Assembly (NCBI RefSeq): GCF_903915725.1
Contig: NZ_CAIWTY010000001.1
Span: 103,921 to 167,920, forward strand
Reading direction: 5' to 3'
Origin: an uncultured Rhodopila sp.
GTDB lineage: Bacteria > Pseudomonadota > Alphaproteobacteria > Acetobacterales > Acetobacteraceae
Length of the DNA: 64,000 bases
Below the pieces are notes generated by a model. It was not told where the DNA came from. It saw nothing but the letters and a program-made list of their open reading frames with translations, and ran no database searches. Both the position numbers and the translations under genes were made by a program. This document shows, piece by piece, positions 7,749 through 17,231 of this stretch; position 1 is the first letter of the stretch, and each line of letters opens with the position of its first letter.

Positions 7749-9515
7749 ATGTCACGCCACGGTGGAAGTCCATCCCATATTCCTGCGACAGAACGGTCGC
7801 ACCCGTCGCCCGCCGGCATCGTTGCGGAAGGCGATCCGCCGGGCTTCCGGCATCTTCAATTGGCAGGCCGGGATAAGCCGGCGGCTTCGGGCGAACGCGC
7901 TGCCCTCGCCGAGCGCGCGGCGCGGCTCGATCTGCGCATGACCGTTCCGGTCGGCTGGGAAGTGGCACCAGCGAACCTTCCGGGTGCGGATGCCCCGATC
8001 CGGAAAAGCCAACCCGATCCCAACGACAATCCCTACATACCGTCGGGCTTCACGTATCTGCTGCAATTCGTTGCGCATGATCTGGTCTCCACCCGGGTGC
8101 CGTTCTGGGCGACAACGGAGCTCGATCAGGATACCGCCAACGATCGCGGCACGCGGCTGCGCCTCGACGGGCTTTATGGCGGCGGCCCGACGGAGGTGCC
8201 GATACTCTACGCGCCATCCGATCCCGCCGACCTGAGCCGGGCGAAGTTGCGTATCGGCCAGTCCGGCCCGCTTAAAGCCGGCGACCATGCCGGCCTGTGC
8301 CCGTTCCGCGATATCCCCAGAGTGAAGCTGGATCTGCCCGGCTACACCGAGGCCATTGTCGCGGATCAGCGTAACGACGACCATGCGCTGATTTCGCAGA
8401 TGACGATGGTCTTCTGCCATCTGCACAATCTTTTCGTGGAGCTCCAACCGGCCGTTCCGGCTGATGATCCAGCGTTCAATTTCGCTCACGACACGGCCAG
8501 GCTGTTCGAGAACGCCCGCGAGGCGACGACCCTGGTCTATCGCCATGTCATCCGCGAAGACCTTCTGAAGCGCGTCCTGCACCCGGCCGTCTACGCGCAC
8601 TACAGCCAGTCCGCGCCGGCTTTTCTTGACGGACTTGCCGGTTCGCCAACGCACGGCGTGGCGCTGGAATTTTCCCACGCGGCATTTCGTTTTGGCCACG
8701 CCATGGTGCGCGAGCGCTACCTGGTCAACGCCGCAACCAACTCTCTCGGCTTGCTGCTGACGGATGCGCTGAACCGGTTCTCATCCGGACGCAACGTCCA
8801 TATGCAGCCGCTGGCGCCGGAGTGGCTGGTGCTGTGGTCAAACTTCTTCAACATCGAGGGCACCTCCAACCCTGACCGTATCAATCTCAGCCGCCGGATC
8901 GGACCACGCTCGCCGGTGTCGCTGTTCGGCCAGGCGTTCGGGCCGATCGACGCTTCGACGGGAACGGGGCTGGTGTATCGGGACCTGATCAGCGCGCAGC
9001 TCGCCGATCTCTGGCCAGTGCGCGATTTGCTGGCGGCGATGCGCAGTCATAAGGCCTTCGCGCCGATTTTGGCCGAGTCGGCTTTCCTGCGCGACGACGC
9101 GTGGCAGGCGGACATCGCGACCTGGCTTGCGGCAGGCAATTTCGACGGCGCCACCAATCCCTGGGCCGGGCTGACGCCGGAACAGAAGGCGGCGGAGATC
9201 GCTTCTATCGCGGCCAATCCGCCGCTACCGTTCTTTGTCTTGTTCGAGGCGTCCAAAGATCCGGACAGCCTTGGCTGCCGCCTCGGCCGATTCGGATCGA
9301 TCCTCGTCGGCGACACGCTGTTCGGGGAACTGAACAACCGGTTCAAGGCCGAAACCGGGCATGCTGCGTTGTCCGATCAGCTCCGATTGCTGCACCCGGC
9401 ATTCGTTGCGGCTGACTTCCAAAAGCCGGTCACCATGGCGTCTGTGATCGGCTTCGTTAACGATCGCCTGCAACACAGCCAGGACGATGCGCTCAAGTAC
9501 CCATCGCTGATCTAG
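7749..9515 (+). CDS. Animal-type (peroxidase-cyclooxygenase) haem peroxidase
   Basis: 588 residues from the ATG at 7749, which has GGGGGAG 8 bases upstream. Contains distal-haem block LLQFVAHDLVS (His110 with the following Asp) and proximal block AAFRFGHAMVRERY (His317), the paired signatures of the animal haem peroxidase family. Further family features are NDHALISQMTMVFCHLHNLFV and the C-terminal FGSILVGDTLFGELN. No signal peptide or membrane helix is visible, so it is either cytoplasmic or exported by an unrecognised route. Bacterial homologues are called peroxicins or heme peroxidases and oxidise halides or organic molecules with peroxide. It is followed after 30 bases by a small gene that is probably in the same operon. 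Confidence 0.92.
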   Translation: MSRHGGSPSHIPATERSHPSPAGIVAEGDPPGFRHLQLAGRDKPAASGERAALAERAARLDLRMTVPVGWEVAPANLPGADAPIRKSQPDPNDNPYIPSGFTYLLQFVAHDLVSTRVPFWATTELDQDTANDRGTRLRLDGLYGGGPTEVPILYAPSDPADLSRAKLRIGQSGPLKAGDHAGLCPFRDIPRVKLDLPGYTEAIVADQRNDDHALISQMTMVFCHLHNLFVELQPAVPADDPAFNFAHDTARLFENAREATTLVYRHVIREDLLKRVLHPAVYAHYSQSAPAFLDGLAGSPTHGVALEFSHAAFRFGHAMVRERYLVNAATNSLGLLLTDALNRFSSGRNVHMQPLAPEWLVLWSNFFNIEGTSNPDRINLSRRIGPRSPVSLFGQAFGPIDASTGTGLVYRDLISAQLADLWPVRDLLAAMRSHKAFAPILAESAFLRDDAWQADIATWLAAGNFDGATNPWAGLTPEQKAAEIASIAANPPLPFFVLFEASKDPDSLGCRLGRFGSILVGDTLFGELNNRFKAETGHAALSDQLRLLHPAFVAADFQKPVTMASVIGFVNDRLQHSQDDALKYPSLI

Positions 9516-9545
9516 GACGCTTAAAAACCAGCAGAGGAGAAACAC

Positions 9546-9965
9546 ATGACGTTCGTACCCGTTGAACCCACCGGCAGCTATGAAGACTGGGGCAAGCTGG
9601 TGCTGTCGTGGGCACTCAGCACAGCGACACCGCCCGGCAGCCCTTTTTCGGACGACTCCGCCTGGCGTTTCGTGTTCGATCCCGCCCAGCCCAAAACCAT
9701 CGGCGGCACCAACGGTGTCACTTTCCCCGACAGCGTCCAGGAAGTCGTCTTCGTCCGCGACACCCCGACGCGCCGCTACGTCCGGCTGCCCGATCCCGCC
9801 ATGGCCACGGCCGCGCAGCAGGAAATCAAGGACGGCGCCGACTACAACCTTCCGGAATTCTATCTCGATCCGCCAATCAATGCCGATCAGCCCGAAACGG
9901 TGGACCAGAAGATCCGGCTGCAGGCCGAACGCGTTGGCGACTACAGCGTCGGAAGCTGCATGTAG
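9546..9965 (+). CDS. Hypothetical protein co-transcribed with the haem peroxidase
   Basis: 139 residues with a strong ribosome-binding site (AGAGGAG about 7 bases before the ATG). No family is recognised. The sequence is acidic and soluble, with short motifs such as WRFVFDPAQPKTIGGTNGVTFP and TPTRRYVRLPDPAMA, and ends in SVGSCM with a near-terminal cysteine. The 30-base gap from the peroxidase stop and the good ribosome-binding site argue for co-expression. Its TAG stop abuts the TAG stop of the convergent SARP regulator with no base between them. A partner or inhibitor of the peroxidase is a guess based only on position. Confidence 0.7.
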   Translation: MTFVPVEPTGSYEDWGKLVLSWALSTATPPGSPFSDDSAWRFVFDPAQPKTIGGTNGVTFPDSVQEVVFVRDTPTRRYVRLPDPAMATAAQQEIKDGADYNLPEFYLDPPINADQPETVDQKIRLQAERVGDYSVGSCM

Positions 9966-12041
9966 CTACCAGCCGTGATGGCGGGCGCCGCCGTGCGGGA
10001 TTCCCGCGGCGGCAACGCCATCGCGCAGCCTGCTCCAGTGCGCTTCCACGGAAATCGGGAACATATGCAACAACCACCGTCCGATCGCTTCGTCGGCCGG
10101 TGGTTCCTCGCCGAACCAGGATGAGCGCGCGAGGTTGAGGAATTGCTGTGCTGTGTCCCGCGCCTTAAGCTTTTCGCCGAGATGCGCCAGCGCCGCCGCT
10201 CGCCACGCCACCATGCCTAACATCACGCCTTCGGAGCGATCCGCGGCGTCAACCGCCTCCGCATAATCGCCGCGCAGGAAGGCAAGCTGCACTTGGTAAG
10301 CCCAATGCAGGCGTGTCGGCGACAATGTCAGGTTCAGGGATTGGTTCGCCAGGTCGGTCGCCAGATCCAGATCGCCGCAGTAACCAAGGCACAGGCCGCT
10401 GGAGATCAGCGTCCAGGAATCGCTCGGGTTGAGCTGCCTCGCGAGATCCATGTGAACGGCAGCCTGCTTGTAGTTCTTGGCCATCGCCAGCGACCAGCCG
10501 AGCGAAAGCTGTGATCGCGAATCCATCGGATCCAGCGCGACGGCTTTGCGAGCCAGATCCAGGGTCCGTTCCGCCTGGCCGGGTGCGCGGCGGACGCCGG
10601 GATGCACGAAATGGGCAATGTTATTCATTTGCGCCAGGCTGCTGTAGCCGGGGGCGAAGTCCGGGGCGCGCTGGATGGCCCCGGTGAAACTCCGGGCCGC
10701 GGTCTTCCAGTTTTCCGGGCTGAACCGGTGCAGCGCCGCCTGTCCGCGCAGCCAGAGGTCATAAACAGGCAGCGAAACCACCGATTCCGACGCGATCCGC
10801 CCAAGCCGCCCGACGGAAATCTGCACATTCAGCGAAATGGCGATCTGGCGGACGATCTGCTGCTGCGATTCGAACCAGTTCGACAACGTCAGCACGAAGC
10901 GCTCGCTCCAGATATGGATGCCGCTTTCATGTTCGCGCAGCGTCAGCACAAGGCTCATGGCATCGCCGGCCCGATACGCCGTCGCGGCGATGCAGTATGC
11001 CCCCGACACTCGCCCGCTCGCCAGATGATCGGCGGACAGGCTGGAACCGGCGACGACGAACCATTCGCGGAAGCGGATCAGGGACGCCATCAGGTCGTGC
11101 CGGAATCCCTCTGCCAGATGCAGGCTGTCGGGGTCGATGCCGTTGATCCCGAACGGCTCGATCAACAGCGCCAGCCGCGCCCCTGCCGCCACGCCCTCGG
11201 CCACGAGCTCCTGCCGTTGCGCAGGTTGTGGAAATAGCTCGGACACCGTGTGCAGAGTTGCCGGGCGTGCCAACGTCCCCTGTTTTATCTCCGCGACCAG
11301 CGCAATGGTCTCTGGCGACGGTTCCGTGTCGTATTCGGTCTCGAGCAGTTCCCACAACGCGTTGTAGGCCCGCAACGCGGCAGCAGTGTCGCCCATGTCC
11401 GCGTTGATCCGCATTAGCGCGCGGCAGGCTTCTTCATGCGTCGGATCGAGATTAAGGATCGCCCGGGCACATTCCCGGCGGGTTGCCCCGGCCAGCGTCT
11501 CCGAATGCAGAATTGCCTGCAGGCGTTGCAGCAGATGGTCGTGGAAAGCCTGCCGCCGCGCCTTGGCCCAGACAGCGAAAGCCGGATCGATGTCGTCGAG
11601 ATCGCGGAGGAAGGCTTCGGACACCAGCTTCTCATCGATCAGCCGCCGATGGATTGCCCCCGCCCGCGCCATGTCCAGGATATCCCGGCAGTCCACCTCC
11701 AGGCTGGCCGGATCAAGCACGACGCGCATCCGGTCTCGCGTCATTCCGGTATACCCGGCGTCCTGGAGATCCTCCGTCAGCTCATGCAGCACCTGGCGAA
11801 GCGAGGAGCGTGCCTTGCCTTCCTCCGAGTCGCTCCACAGCAGGCCGACAAGCCGCTCCCGGGTCTCCTGGCAGCCGTCGGTCAGCGCCAGATAGGCCAA
11901 CAGGGCGCGTGCCTTGCGCTTGCGCAGCTTGATGTCGCGCCCGTTCGCCGCGGCCCGCATCGGCCCGAGCACCGAGATCGAGAACCGCGGCTGCGGTGCT
12001 TCCTCGGGTTCGATCGGTTGTGTGGCAGGAGCGGATGTCAT
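9966..12041 (-). CDS. SARP/BTAD-type transcriptional regulator with C-terminal TPR repeats
   Basis: About 691 residues. Residues 20-110 form an OmpR-like winged helix (FSISVLGPMRAAANGRDIKL ... KARALLAYLALTDGCQETRERLVGLLW), followed by a bacterial transcriptional activation domain to about residue 250 (AFAVWAKARRQAFHDHLLQRL, RALMRINADMGDTAAALRAYN). A central alpha/beta region (LLIEPFGI, SGRVSGAYCIAATAYRAGDAM) resembles the adenylate-cyclase-like or TolB-N-like segments of such regulators, and the C-terminal 250 residues look like TPRs. SARPs activate secondary-metabolite or accessory operons. Convergent with the peroxidase pair. Start at 12041 (ATG) is preferred to an in-frame GTG at 12098; neither has a clear ribosome-binding site. 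Confidence 0.85.
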   Translation of the reverse strand: MTSAPATQPIEPEEAPQPRFSISVLGPMRAAANGRDIKLRKRKARALLAYLALTDGCQETRERLVGLLWSDSEEGKARSSLRQVLHELTEDLQDAGYTGMTRDRMRVVLDPASLEVDCRDILDMARAGAIHRRLIDEKLVSEAFLRDLDDIDPAFAVWAKARRQAFHDHLLQRLQAILHSETLAGATRRECARAILNLDPTHEEACRALMRINADMGDTAAALRAYNALWELLETEYDTEPSPETIALVAEIKQGTLARPATLHTVSELFPQPAQRQELVAEGVAAGARLALLIEPFGINGIDPDSLHLAEGFRHDLMASLIRFREWFVVAGSSLSADHLASGRVSGAYCIAATAYRAGDAMSLVLTLREHESGIHIWSERFVLTLSNWFESQQQIVRQIAISLNVQISVGRLGRIASESVVSLPVYDLWLRGQAALHRFSPENWKTAARSFTGAIQRAPDFAPGYSSLAQMNNIAHFVHPGVRRAPGQAERTLDLARKAVALDPMDSRSQLSLGWSLAMAKNYKQAAVHMDLARQLNPSDSWTLISSGLCLGYCGDLDLATDLANQSLNLTLSPTRLHWAYQVQLAFLRGDYAEAVDAADRSEGVMLGMVAWRAAALAHLGEKLKARDTAQQFLNLARSSWFGEEPPADEAIGRWLLHMFPISVEAHWSRLRDGVAAAGIPHGGARHHGW

Positions 12042-12191
12042 TGCGGGCCGGTGATCAGGGTCGATCAACAAATTTACACGCAATTTCGATCGAAGCACAG
12101 GGTGTCGCTAAATAACGATGGAATCACGTGCCATAGCGCACGTAGCAATCCGCCAGCCGCCTCTGGTTGTCTCATGTTTTCAGGATAATAC

Positions 12192-12728
12192 GTGCCACAT
12201 ACCGGCTTCATCGCCGCCATGGCAGCTGATTTGGCCTTTGGCGACTACGACAAACCCGCGACAGCCGCGATGCGTCAGGCCGAGTGGATTATCGTCTCAA
12301 CCTGGGGCCGGAGCGGAGATTACCTTTCGCTGTCTCGCACGAACACGCCGGTCGCGGACCCAATCGCGGCACCCCCGGGTCTGCAGCCAGCGGTAACGCA
12401 TCTGGGCATTCTTCTTGGTCCGGGGGTTGACGACTCAGAGTCGGAATACCTGCTTGTCCGGCATCGGCCGCCCGATGTTCCGGTTGGCGGCGTCTTCCAC
12501 CCCTCCGACGGGTTTGTTCGCGTCTTGCGACAAAGCGGAACCCTGAGTGTGATTGCCCGTGGCCGCTATGCGCATTGCCACGGCGTCTGGGAAGGTCAGC
12601 CGATCGTCTGCGACGTGCCGAACCCGGCCCCGGGCTCCGGGATGGCGCATGCCTGGGGACTGACCGCCATCCGCCGCCCCTGGATCGGCGAGTTTACATC
12701 CGGCGGAGCCAACCCGGCATCCGGCTGA
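12192..12728 (+). CDS. Hypothetical protein
   Basis: 178 residues with a GTG start at 12192, divergent from the SARP regulator across about 150 bases. No known domain is recognised. The C-terminal half is glycine/proline-rich with two histidines and a cysteine in YAHCHGVWEG and a second cysteine in IVCDVPN. No signal peptide or membrane span. The codon pattern (GC-rich third positions) and the terminator at 12828 downstream favour a real gene, but the call rests on openness of the frame and composition. It could be a target of the SARP regulator; this is inference from position only. Confidence 0.5.
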   Translation: MPHTGFIAAMAADLAFGDYDKPATAAMRQAEWIIVSTWGRSGDYLSLSRTNTPVADPIAAPPGLQPAVTHLGILLGPGVDDSESEYLLVRHRPPDVPVGGVFHPSDGFVRVLRQSGTLSVIARGRYAHCHGVWEGQPIVCDVPNPAPGSGMAHAWGLTAIRRPWIGEFTSGGANPASG

Positions 12729-12827
12729 GGCGAGGCCCGGGAAATACGCGGATCGGGCGGTCGACTTCTTTCCATCTGTCGCGGCACCTGCTGGCGTGGG
12801 TTGCGCGGACAAGTATTGAAACAAGAA

Positions 12828-12859
12828 AAACGGCCCCGAAGTCTCCCCCGGGGCCGTTT
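12828..12859 (-). terminator. Intrinsic terminator of hppA, probably bidirectional
   Basis: An 11-bp perfect stem, AAACGGCCCCG (12828-12838) and CGGGGCCGTTT (12849-12859), with a 10-base loop. Read on the minus strand it lies about 17 bases beyond the hppA stop and ends in a T tract from the A run at 12826-12830, the classic rho-independent form. Read on the plus strand it has three Ts and may also stop transcripts from the 178-residue gene. Confidence 0.9.
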
Positions 12860-12875
12860 CCATAGTCAGACCAGC

Positions 12876-14975
12876 CTACTTGATCAGGTTCGCCAAAACC
12901 GCCAGCAGCAGCAGAGCCACAATGTTGGTGATCTTGATCATCGGGTTCACCGCCGGACCGGCGGTGTCCTTGTACGGGTCGCCGACGGTATCACCGGTCA
13001 CCGCGGACTTGTGCGCCTCGGAACCCTTGCCGCCGAAGTTACCCTCTTCAATGTACTTCTTCGCGTTGTCCCACGCGCCACCGCCCGAGGTCATCGAGAT
13101 CGCGACGAATAGCCCCGTCACGATCGTCCCCAGCAGCATCGCGCCCAGCGACGCGAACGCCGCGGCCTTGCCGCCGATGATGGCGATCACGATCCACAGC
13201 ACAATCGGCGCACCGACCGGCAGCAGCGACGGCAGGATCATCTCCTTGATCGCGGCCTTGGTCAGCAGGTCAACCGCCTTGCCGTATTCCGGCTTGCCGG
13301 TGCCTTCCATGATGCCCGGGATCTCCCGGAACTGGCGGCGGACTTCCACCACCACCGAGCCGGCCGCGCGGCCCACCGCGGTCATGCCCATCGAGCCGAA
13401 CAAGTACGGCAGCAGGCCGCCGATGAACAGTCCGACGACCACGTACGGGTTTTGCAGGGTGAAATCGACGGTCAGCTTCGGGAAGTAGTGCGCCAGGTCC
13501 TGGGTATACGCCGCGAACAGCACCAGCGAGGCCAGGCCGGCCGAACCGATCGCATAGCCCTTGGTCACCGCCTTGGTGGTGTTGCCGACGGCATCCAGGG
13601 CATCCGTTGTAACACGCACTTCCTCCGGCAGATCGGCCATCTGGGCGATGCCGCCGGCATTGTCCGTCACCGGGCCGTACGCATCCAACGCGACGATCAC
13701 GCCTGCCAGGGACAGCATTGTCGTCGCCGCAACCGCGATGCCGAACAGGCCCGCGATCATGGAGGTGAAGATGATGCCGACGCTGATGACCACGACCGGC
13801 AGCGCCGTCGCTTCCATCGAGATCGCCAGCCCCTGGATCACGTTGGTGCCGTGACCGGTGGTGGAGCTTTGCGCGATCGACCGCACCGGCCGGTATTCGG
13901 TCGAAGTGTAATACTCGGTGATCCAGACGATCAGCCCGGTGACCAGCAAGCCGATCAGCGCGCAGATGAACAACTCGAACCCGTTGACCGATCCGCCCGC
14001 CGTGAGAGTCAGCGGGGTGAACAGGCCGGCGGTGAAAATGATGACGAACAGGATGCCGACGACCGAAGCGGCGCCGGTGACCATCAGGCCACGGTATAGC
14101 GCCTTCATGATCCCATTATCCGGACCCAGCTTGACGTAGTAGGTGCCGAAGATGGAGGTCAGGATGCAGACCGCGCAGATGCCAAGCGGCAGCATCAGCA
14201 GTTCGTCACGCACGACGCCGGTGAACAGGATCGCCGCCAGCAGCATGGTGGCCACGATGGTCACCGCGTAGGTCTCGAACAAGTCGGCAGCCATACCGGC
14301 GCAATCGCCGACATTGTCACCCACGTTATCCGCGATCACGGCCGGATTGCGGGGGTCATCTTCCGGAATCCCGGCCTCGACCTTGCCCACCAGGTCCGCG
14401 CCCACGTCGGCGCCCTTGGTGAAGATGCCGCCGCCGAGACGGGCAAAGATCGAGATCAGCGATCCGCCGAAGCCCAGCGCGACCATCGCCTCCAGCACCG
14501 GACGCACATCGGCGTCTGGCCCCACGCCCTGGCGCAGGTAGAAGTAATAGCCGGCAACGCCCAGCAGGCCGAGGCCGACAACCAGCAGTCCGGTGATCGC
14601 ACCCGCCTTGAAGGCGACGTCCAAACCGGCAGCCAGGCCGCGGCGGGATGCCTGCGCGGTGCGCACATTGGCGCGGACCGAGACATTCATACCGATGAAG
14701 CCGGTCGCGGCCGACAGGACCGCGCCGATGAAGAAGCCGATGGCGGTGTGGAGGCCCAGGAACAGGCCCAGAATGACCATGATGACCACGCCGACAAGGC
14801 CAATCGTGAGATATTGCCGGTTCAGGTAGGCGCGGGCGCCTTCCTGTACGGCCGCGGCAATTTCTTGCATGCGGGCCGTTCCGGCGTCCGCGGCAAGTAC
14901 TTGCCGAGTAGTGATGAGACCATACACCAGGGCCGCCAGGCCACAGGCGATGATCAGGATTTGCGCCGCACTCAT
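12876..14975 (-). CDS. hppA: K+-independent-type membrane H+-translocating pyrophosphatase
   Basis: 699 residues with about 16 membrane segments. The pyrophosphate-binding block [13 protein letters not shown] and the acidic [20 protein letters not shown] motif are present, as is the late [10 protein letters not shown] / [11 protein letters not shown] motif. The residue pattern [10 protein letters not shown] (Lys and Thr instead of Ala and Gly) marks the K+-independent, proton-pumping subclass typical of Rhodospirillum-type alphaproteobacteria. The enzyme couples PPi hydrolysis to proton export across the inner membrane. Transcribed divergently from the mannose-phosphate enzyme gene and ended by a strong terminator. 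Confidence 0.97.
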   Translation of the reverse strand: MSAAQILIIACGLAALVYGLITTRQVLAADAGTARMQEIAAAVQEGARAYLNRQYLTIGLVGVVIMVILGLFLGLHTAIGFFIGAVLSAATGFIGMNVSVRANVRTAQASRRGLAAGLDVAFKAGAITGLLVVGLGLLGVAGYYFYLRQGVGPDADVRPVLEAMVALGFGGSLISIFARLGGGIFTKGADVGADLVGKVEAGIPEDDPRNPAVIADNVGDNVGDCAGMAADLFETYAVTIVATMLLAAILFTGVVRDELLMLPLGICAVCILTSIFGTYYVKLGPDNGIMKALYRGLMVTGAASVVGILFVIIFTAGLFTPLTLTAGGSVNGFELFICALIGLLVTGLIVWITEYYTSTEYRPVRSIAQSSTTGHGTNVIQGLAISMEATALPVVVISVGIIFTSMIAGLFGIAVAATTMLSLAGVIVALDAYGPVTDNAGGIAQMADLPEEVRVTTDALDAVGNTTKAVTKGYAIGSAGLASLVLFAAYTQDLAHYFPKLTVDFTLQNPYVVVGLFIGGLLPYLFGSMGMTAVGRAAGSVVVEVRRQFREIPGIMEGTGKPEYGKAVDLLTKAAIKEMILPSLLPVGAPIVLWIVIAIIGGKAAAFASLGAMLLGTIVTGLFVAISMTSGGGAWDNAKKYIEEGNFGGKGSEAHKSAVTGDTVGDPYKDTAGPAVNPMIKITNIVALLLLAVLANLIK

Positions 14976-15244
14976 TTCGGGTTTACCCCTTCCTCGTTAT
15001 TCGGTAGGCGCCGATCCCCGAAGCACTCCATATTTTGGCGCCACGGTCGCGGCATATGCCAGATGCGTGACGGTCCGGCAATCGGCCAAGGTTTTTCGCC
15101 AATGGGCAGCGGCGTTGTCTTGTACGCAACCGTATTCGATTTTTATCCGCATCTTTTGAAGACATCCCCGCCGGCAGATGCGCTTGCAGCTTGGCAATCG
15201 GGGGTAAATGCGGGCTAGAACATTCCGGGCATATGGATGAGACC

Positions 15245-16669
15245 ATGACCGAAAATCGTATCGTTCCCATTATCCTGTCCGGCGGCTCGGGCACCCGGCT
15301 TTGGCCGGTCTCGCGGGAGAGCTTTCCCAAGCAGCTCTGGCCGCTGCTGTCCGAACGGACGCTGATGCAGGAAACCGCCTTGCGGGCGCACGGCCCCGGG
15401 TTCGCGCCGCCGATCGTCGTGTGCAACAATGAGCATCGGTTCCTGATCGCCGAGCAATTGCGCGATGCCGGGATCAGCGGTGCCCGTATCGTGCTGGAAC
15501 CCGTGGGCCGCAACAGCGCCCCGGCGATTGCCGCCGCGGCACTGCTGGTGGCGGAGGACGATCCTGAGTCGGTGATGTGGATTATGGCAGCCGACGCCTC
15601 GATCACGGATACGGCCGCCTTGCAGGTCGCGCTTGCCGCCGCCGCGACGGCGGCCCGGGCCGGCTATGTGGTGACCTTCGGCATGCAGCCGACGGCGCCC
15701 GAGACTGGCTACGGGTATATTGAGGTCGGCGATCCACTGCGCGAGGCGGACGGCGTCTACGGCGTGGCCCGCTTTCTGGAGAAGCCGTCCGCCGAGACGG
15801 CGGCGCGGTTCGTCTCCGGTGGCCGGCATTTGTGGAACTCCGGCATGTTCGTTTTTACCGCCCGCACGTTGCTGCAGGAGCTGGAGACTCATGCCCCCGC
15901 CATCCTCCCCGCCGTCCGGCAATCAGTCGCCGATCGGCAGACGGATCTGGATTTCATTCGATTGGGCGTGGAGGCGTTCAAGGACTGCCCGTCGATCAGC
16001 ATCGACTACGCGGTGGCCGAGCGAACCAGCCGCGCCGCGGTAGTCCCCGCCAATCTCGGCTGGTCGGACGTCGGAAGCTGGAGCGCGCTGTGGGAGCTCG
16101 GCACCAAAGATGCGGACGGCAATGTCGCCCTGGGCGACGTCTTTCTGGAGGGCGCCGAGAATTGCTATGTCCGCAGCGATGGCATGCTGACAGCTGTTGT
16201 CGGCCTGAAGGATGTCGTGGTGGTGGTGACCGAGGACGCGGTACTGGCCATGCATCGCGCCCACGCCCAGGACGTCAAGAAGATCGTCGAGCGCCTGAAG
16301 GCCGCGCGCCGGCCGGAGGCGGTGGCGCACAACCGCTGCTATCGGCCGTGGGGCTACTACGAGAGCCTGTTTCAGGGCGAGCGATGCCAGGTGAAGCGCA
16401 TCGTCGTCAACCCGGGACGGCAGCTATCGCTGCAAAGCCATTTTCATCGGGCCGAGCACTGGGTCGTGGTGAACGGTACCGCGCGGGTGACGCGGGATTC
16501 GCAAACCCTGATCGTCCGCGAGAATGAGAGCGTCTATCTGCCGCTGGGCTGCGTCCACCGGTTGGAAAACCCCGGGAAGATTCCCCTGACCCTGATCGAG
16601 GTGCAGTCCGGCGCATATCTGGGTGAAGACGATATCGTGCGGCTGGAAGACACCTACGGCCGGGTTTGA
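15245..16669 (+). CDS. manC: Mannose-1-phosphate guanylyltransferase / mannose-6-phosphate isomerase
   Basis: 474 residues, the usual length of the bifunctional AlgA/ManC/XanB class. N-terminal nucleotidyltransferase begins PIILSGGSGTRLWPVSRESFPKQ with the GDP-mannose pyrophosphorylase signature and FLEKPSAETA at about residue 180. The C-terminal cupin (RPWGYYESLFQGERCQVKRIVVNPG; LQSHFHRAEHWVVVNGTARV) is the type II phosphomannose isomerase. Makes GDP-mannose from mannose-6-phosphate for exopolysaccharide or LPS precursors. ATGs at 15233 and 15245 are both in frame; the second begins the conserved sequence. manC and algA are interchangeable names here. Confidence 0.93.
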   Translation: MTENRIVPIILSGGSGTRLWPVSRESFPKQLWPLLSERTLMQETALRAHGPGFAPPIVVCNNEHRFLIAEQLRDAGISGARIVLEPVGRNSAPAIAAAALLVAEDDPESVMWIMAADASITDTAALQVALAAAATAARAGYVVTFGMQPTAPETGYGYIEVGDPLREADGVYGVARFLEKPSAETAARFVSGGRHLWNSGMFVFTARTLLQELETHAPAILPAVRQSVADRQTDLDFIRLGVEAFKDCPSISIDYAVAERTSRAAVVPANLGWSDVGSWSALWELGTKDADGNVALGDVFLEGAENCYVRSDGMLTAVVGLKDVVVVVTEDAVLAMHRAHAQDVKKIVERLKAARRPEAVAHNRCYRPWGYYESLFQGERCQVKRIVVNPGRQLSLQSHFHRAEHWVVVNGTARVTRDSQTLIVRENESVYLPLGCVHRLENPGKIPLTLIEVQSGAYLGEDDIVRLEDTYGRV

Positions 16670-16680
16670 CCGGACAAGCT

Positions 16681-17157
16681 TCAAACCGGGGTGCGGCGAG
16701 CCAGCGGCTCGATGAATTGTGGCTCGGTGTCCCAGGGGAACAGAATCCAGGTGTCCTGGGATACCTCGGTCACGAAGGTGTCCACTGCCTCCCGCCCCTG
16801 CGGCTTGGCGTAGACGCAGGCGAAATACGCCTTCGGCAGTAGGGCGCGCACCACGCGGGCGGTGGTACCGGAATCCACCAGGTCGTCGATGATCAGGAAA
16901 CCGGTGCCGTCGCCGGCAGCTGCGGGCAGCTTGGTCACAATCGGCTCGCCGCGCTGTTCATCCTGGTAGGTGACGACGCAGACGCTTTCCACCAGCCGCA
17001 GGTCAAGCTCACGCGCGATGATGGCGGCGGGGATCAGGCCGCCTCGGCTGATCGCGACGATTCCGGTGTAGGGACCGGTGTCCATCAGCCGCCACGCCAG
17101 GGCGCGGGCATCGCGGTGGAGCTGGTCCCAGGTTACCGTATAGTAGTGTTCAGCCAT
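16681..17157 (-). CDS. gpt: Xanthine-guanine phosphoribosyltransferase
   Basis: 158 residues and colinear with Escherichia coli Gpt: YTVTWDQLHRDARALAWRLM, GIVAISRGGLIPAAIIAREL, the PRPP-binding loop FLIIDDLVDSGTTARVV, and SQDTWILFPWD near the end. Converts guanine, xanthine or hypoxanthine plus PRPP to the nucleotide in purine salvage. The start at 17157 matches the family N-terminus; the frame extends upstream without homology. Convergent with manC (12 bases apart) and divergent from the enoyl-CoA hydratase gene. Confidence 0.94.
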   Translation of the reverse strand: MAEHYYTVTWDQLHRDARALAWRLMDTGPYTGIVAISRGGLIPAAIIARELDLRLVESVCVVTYQDEQRGEPIVTKLPAAAGDGTGFLIIDDLVDSGTTARVVRALLPKAYFACVYAKPQGREAVDTFVTEVSQDTWILFPWDTEPQFIEPLARRTPV

Positions 17158-17231
17158 ATAAGCTTTTGGGCGAAAACAGCCGTTCGGTGCAAGAGGGTTC
17201 CGGTTACCGCCGGAGACAGGGAGAGAAGGCA

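Noticed and set aside
12192..12728. Regulatory partner of the SARP protein
   Set aside because: Only divergence supports it; no domain evidence, so it is kept as a hypothetical protein.
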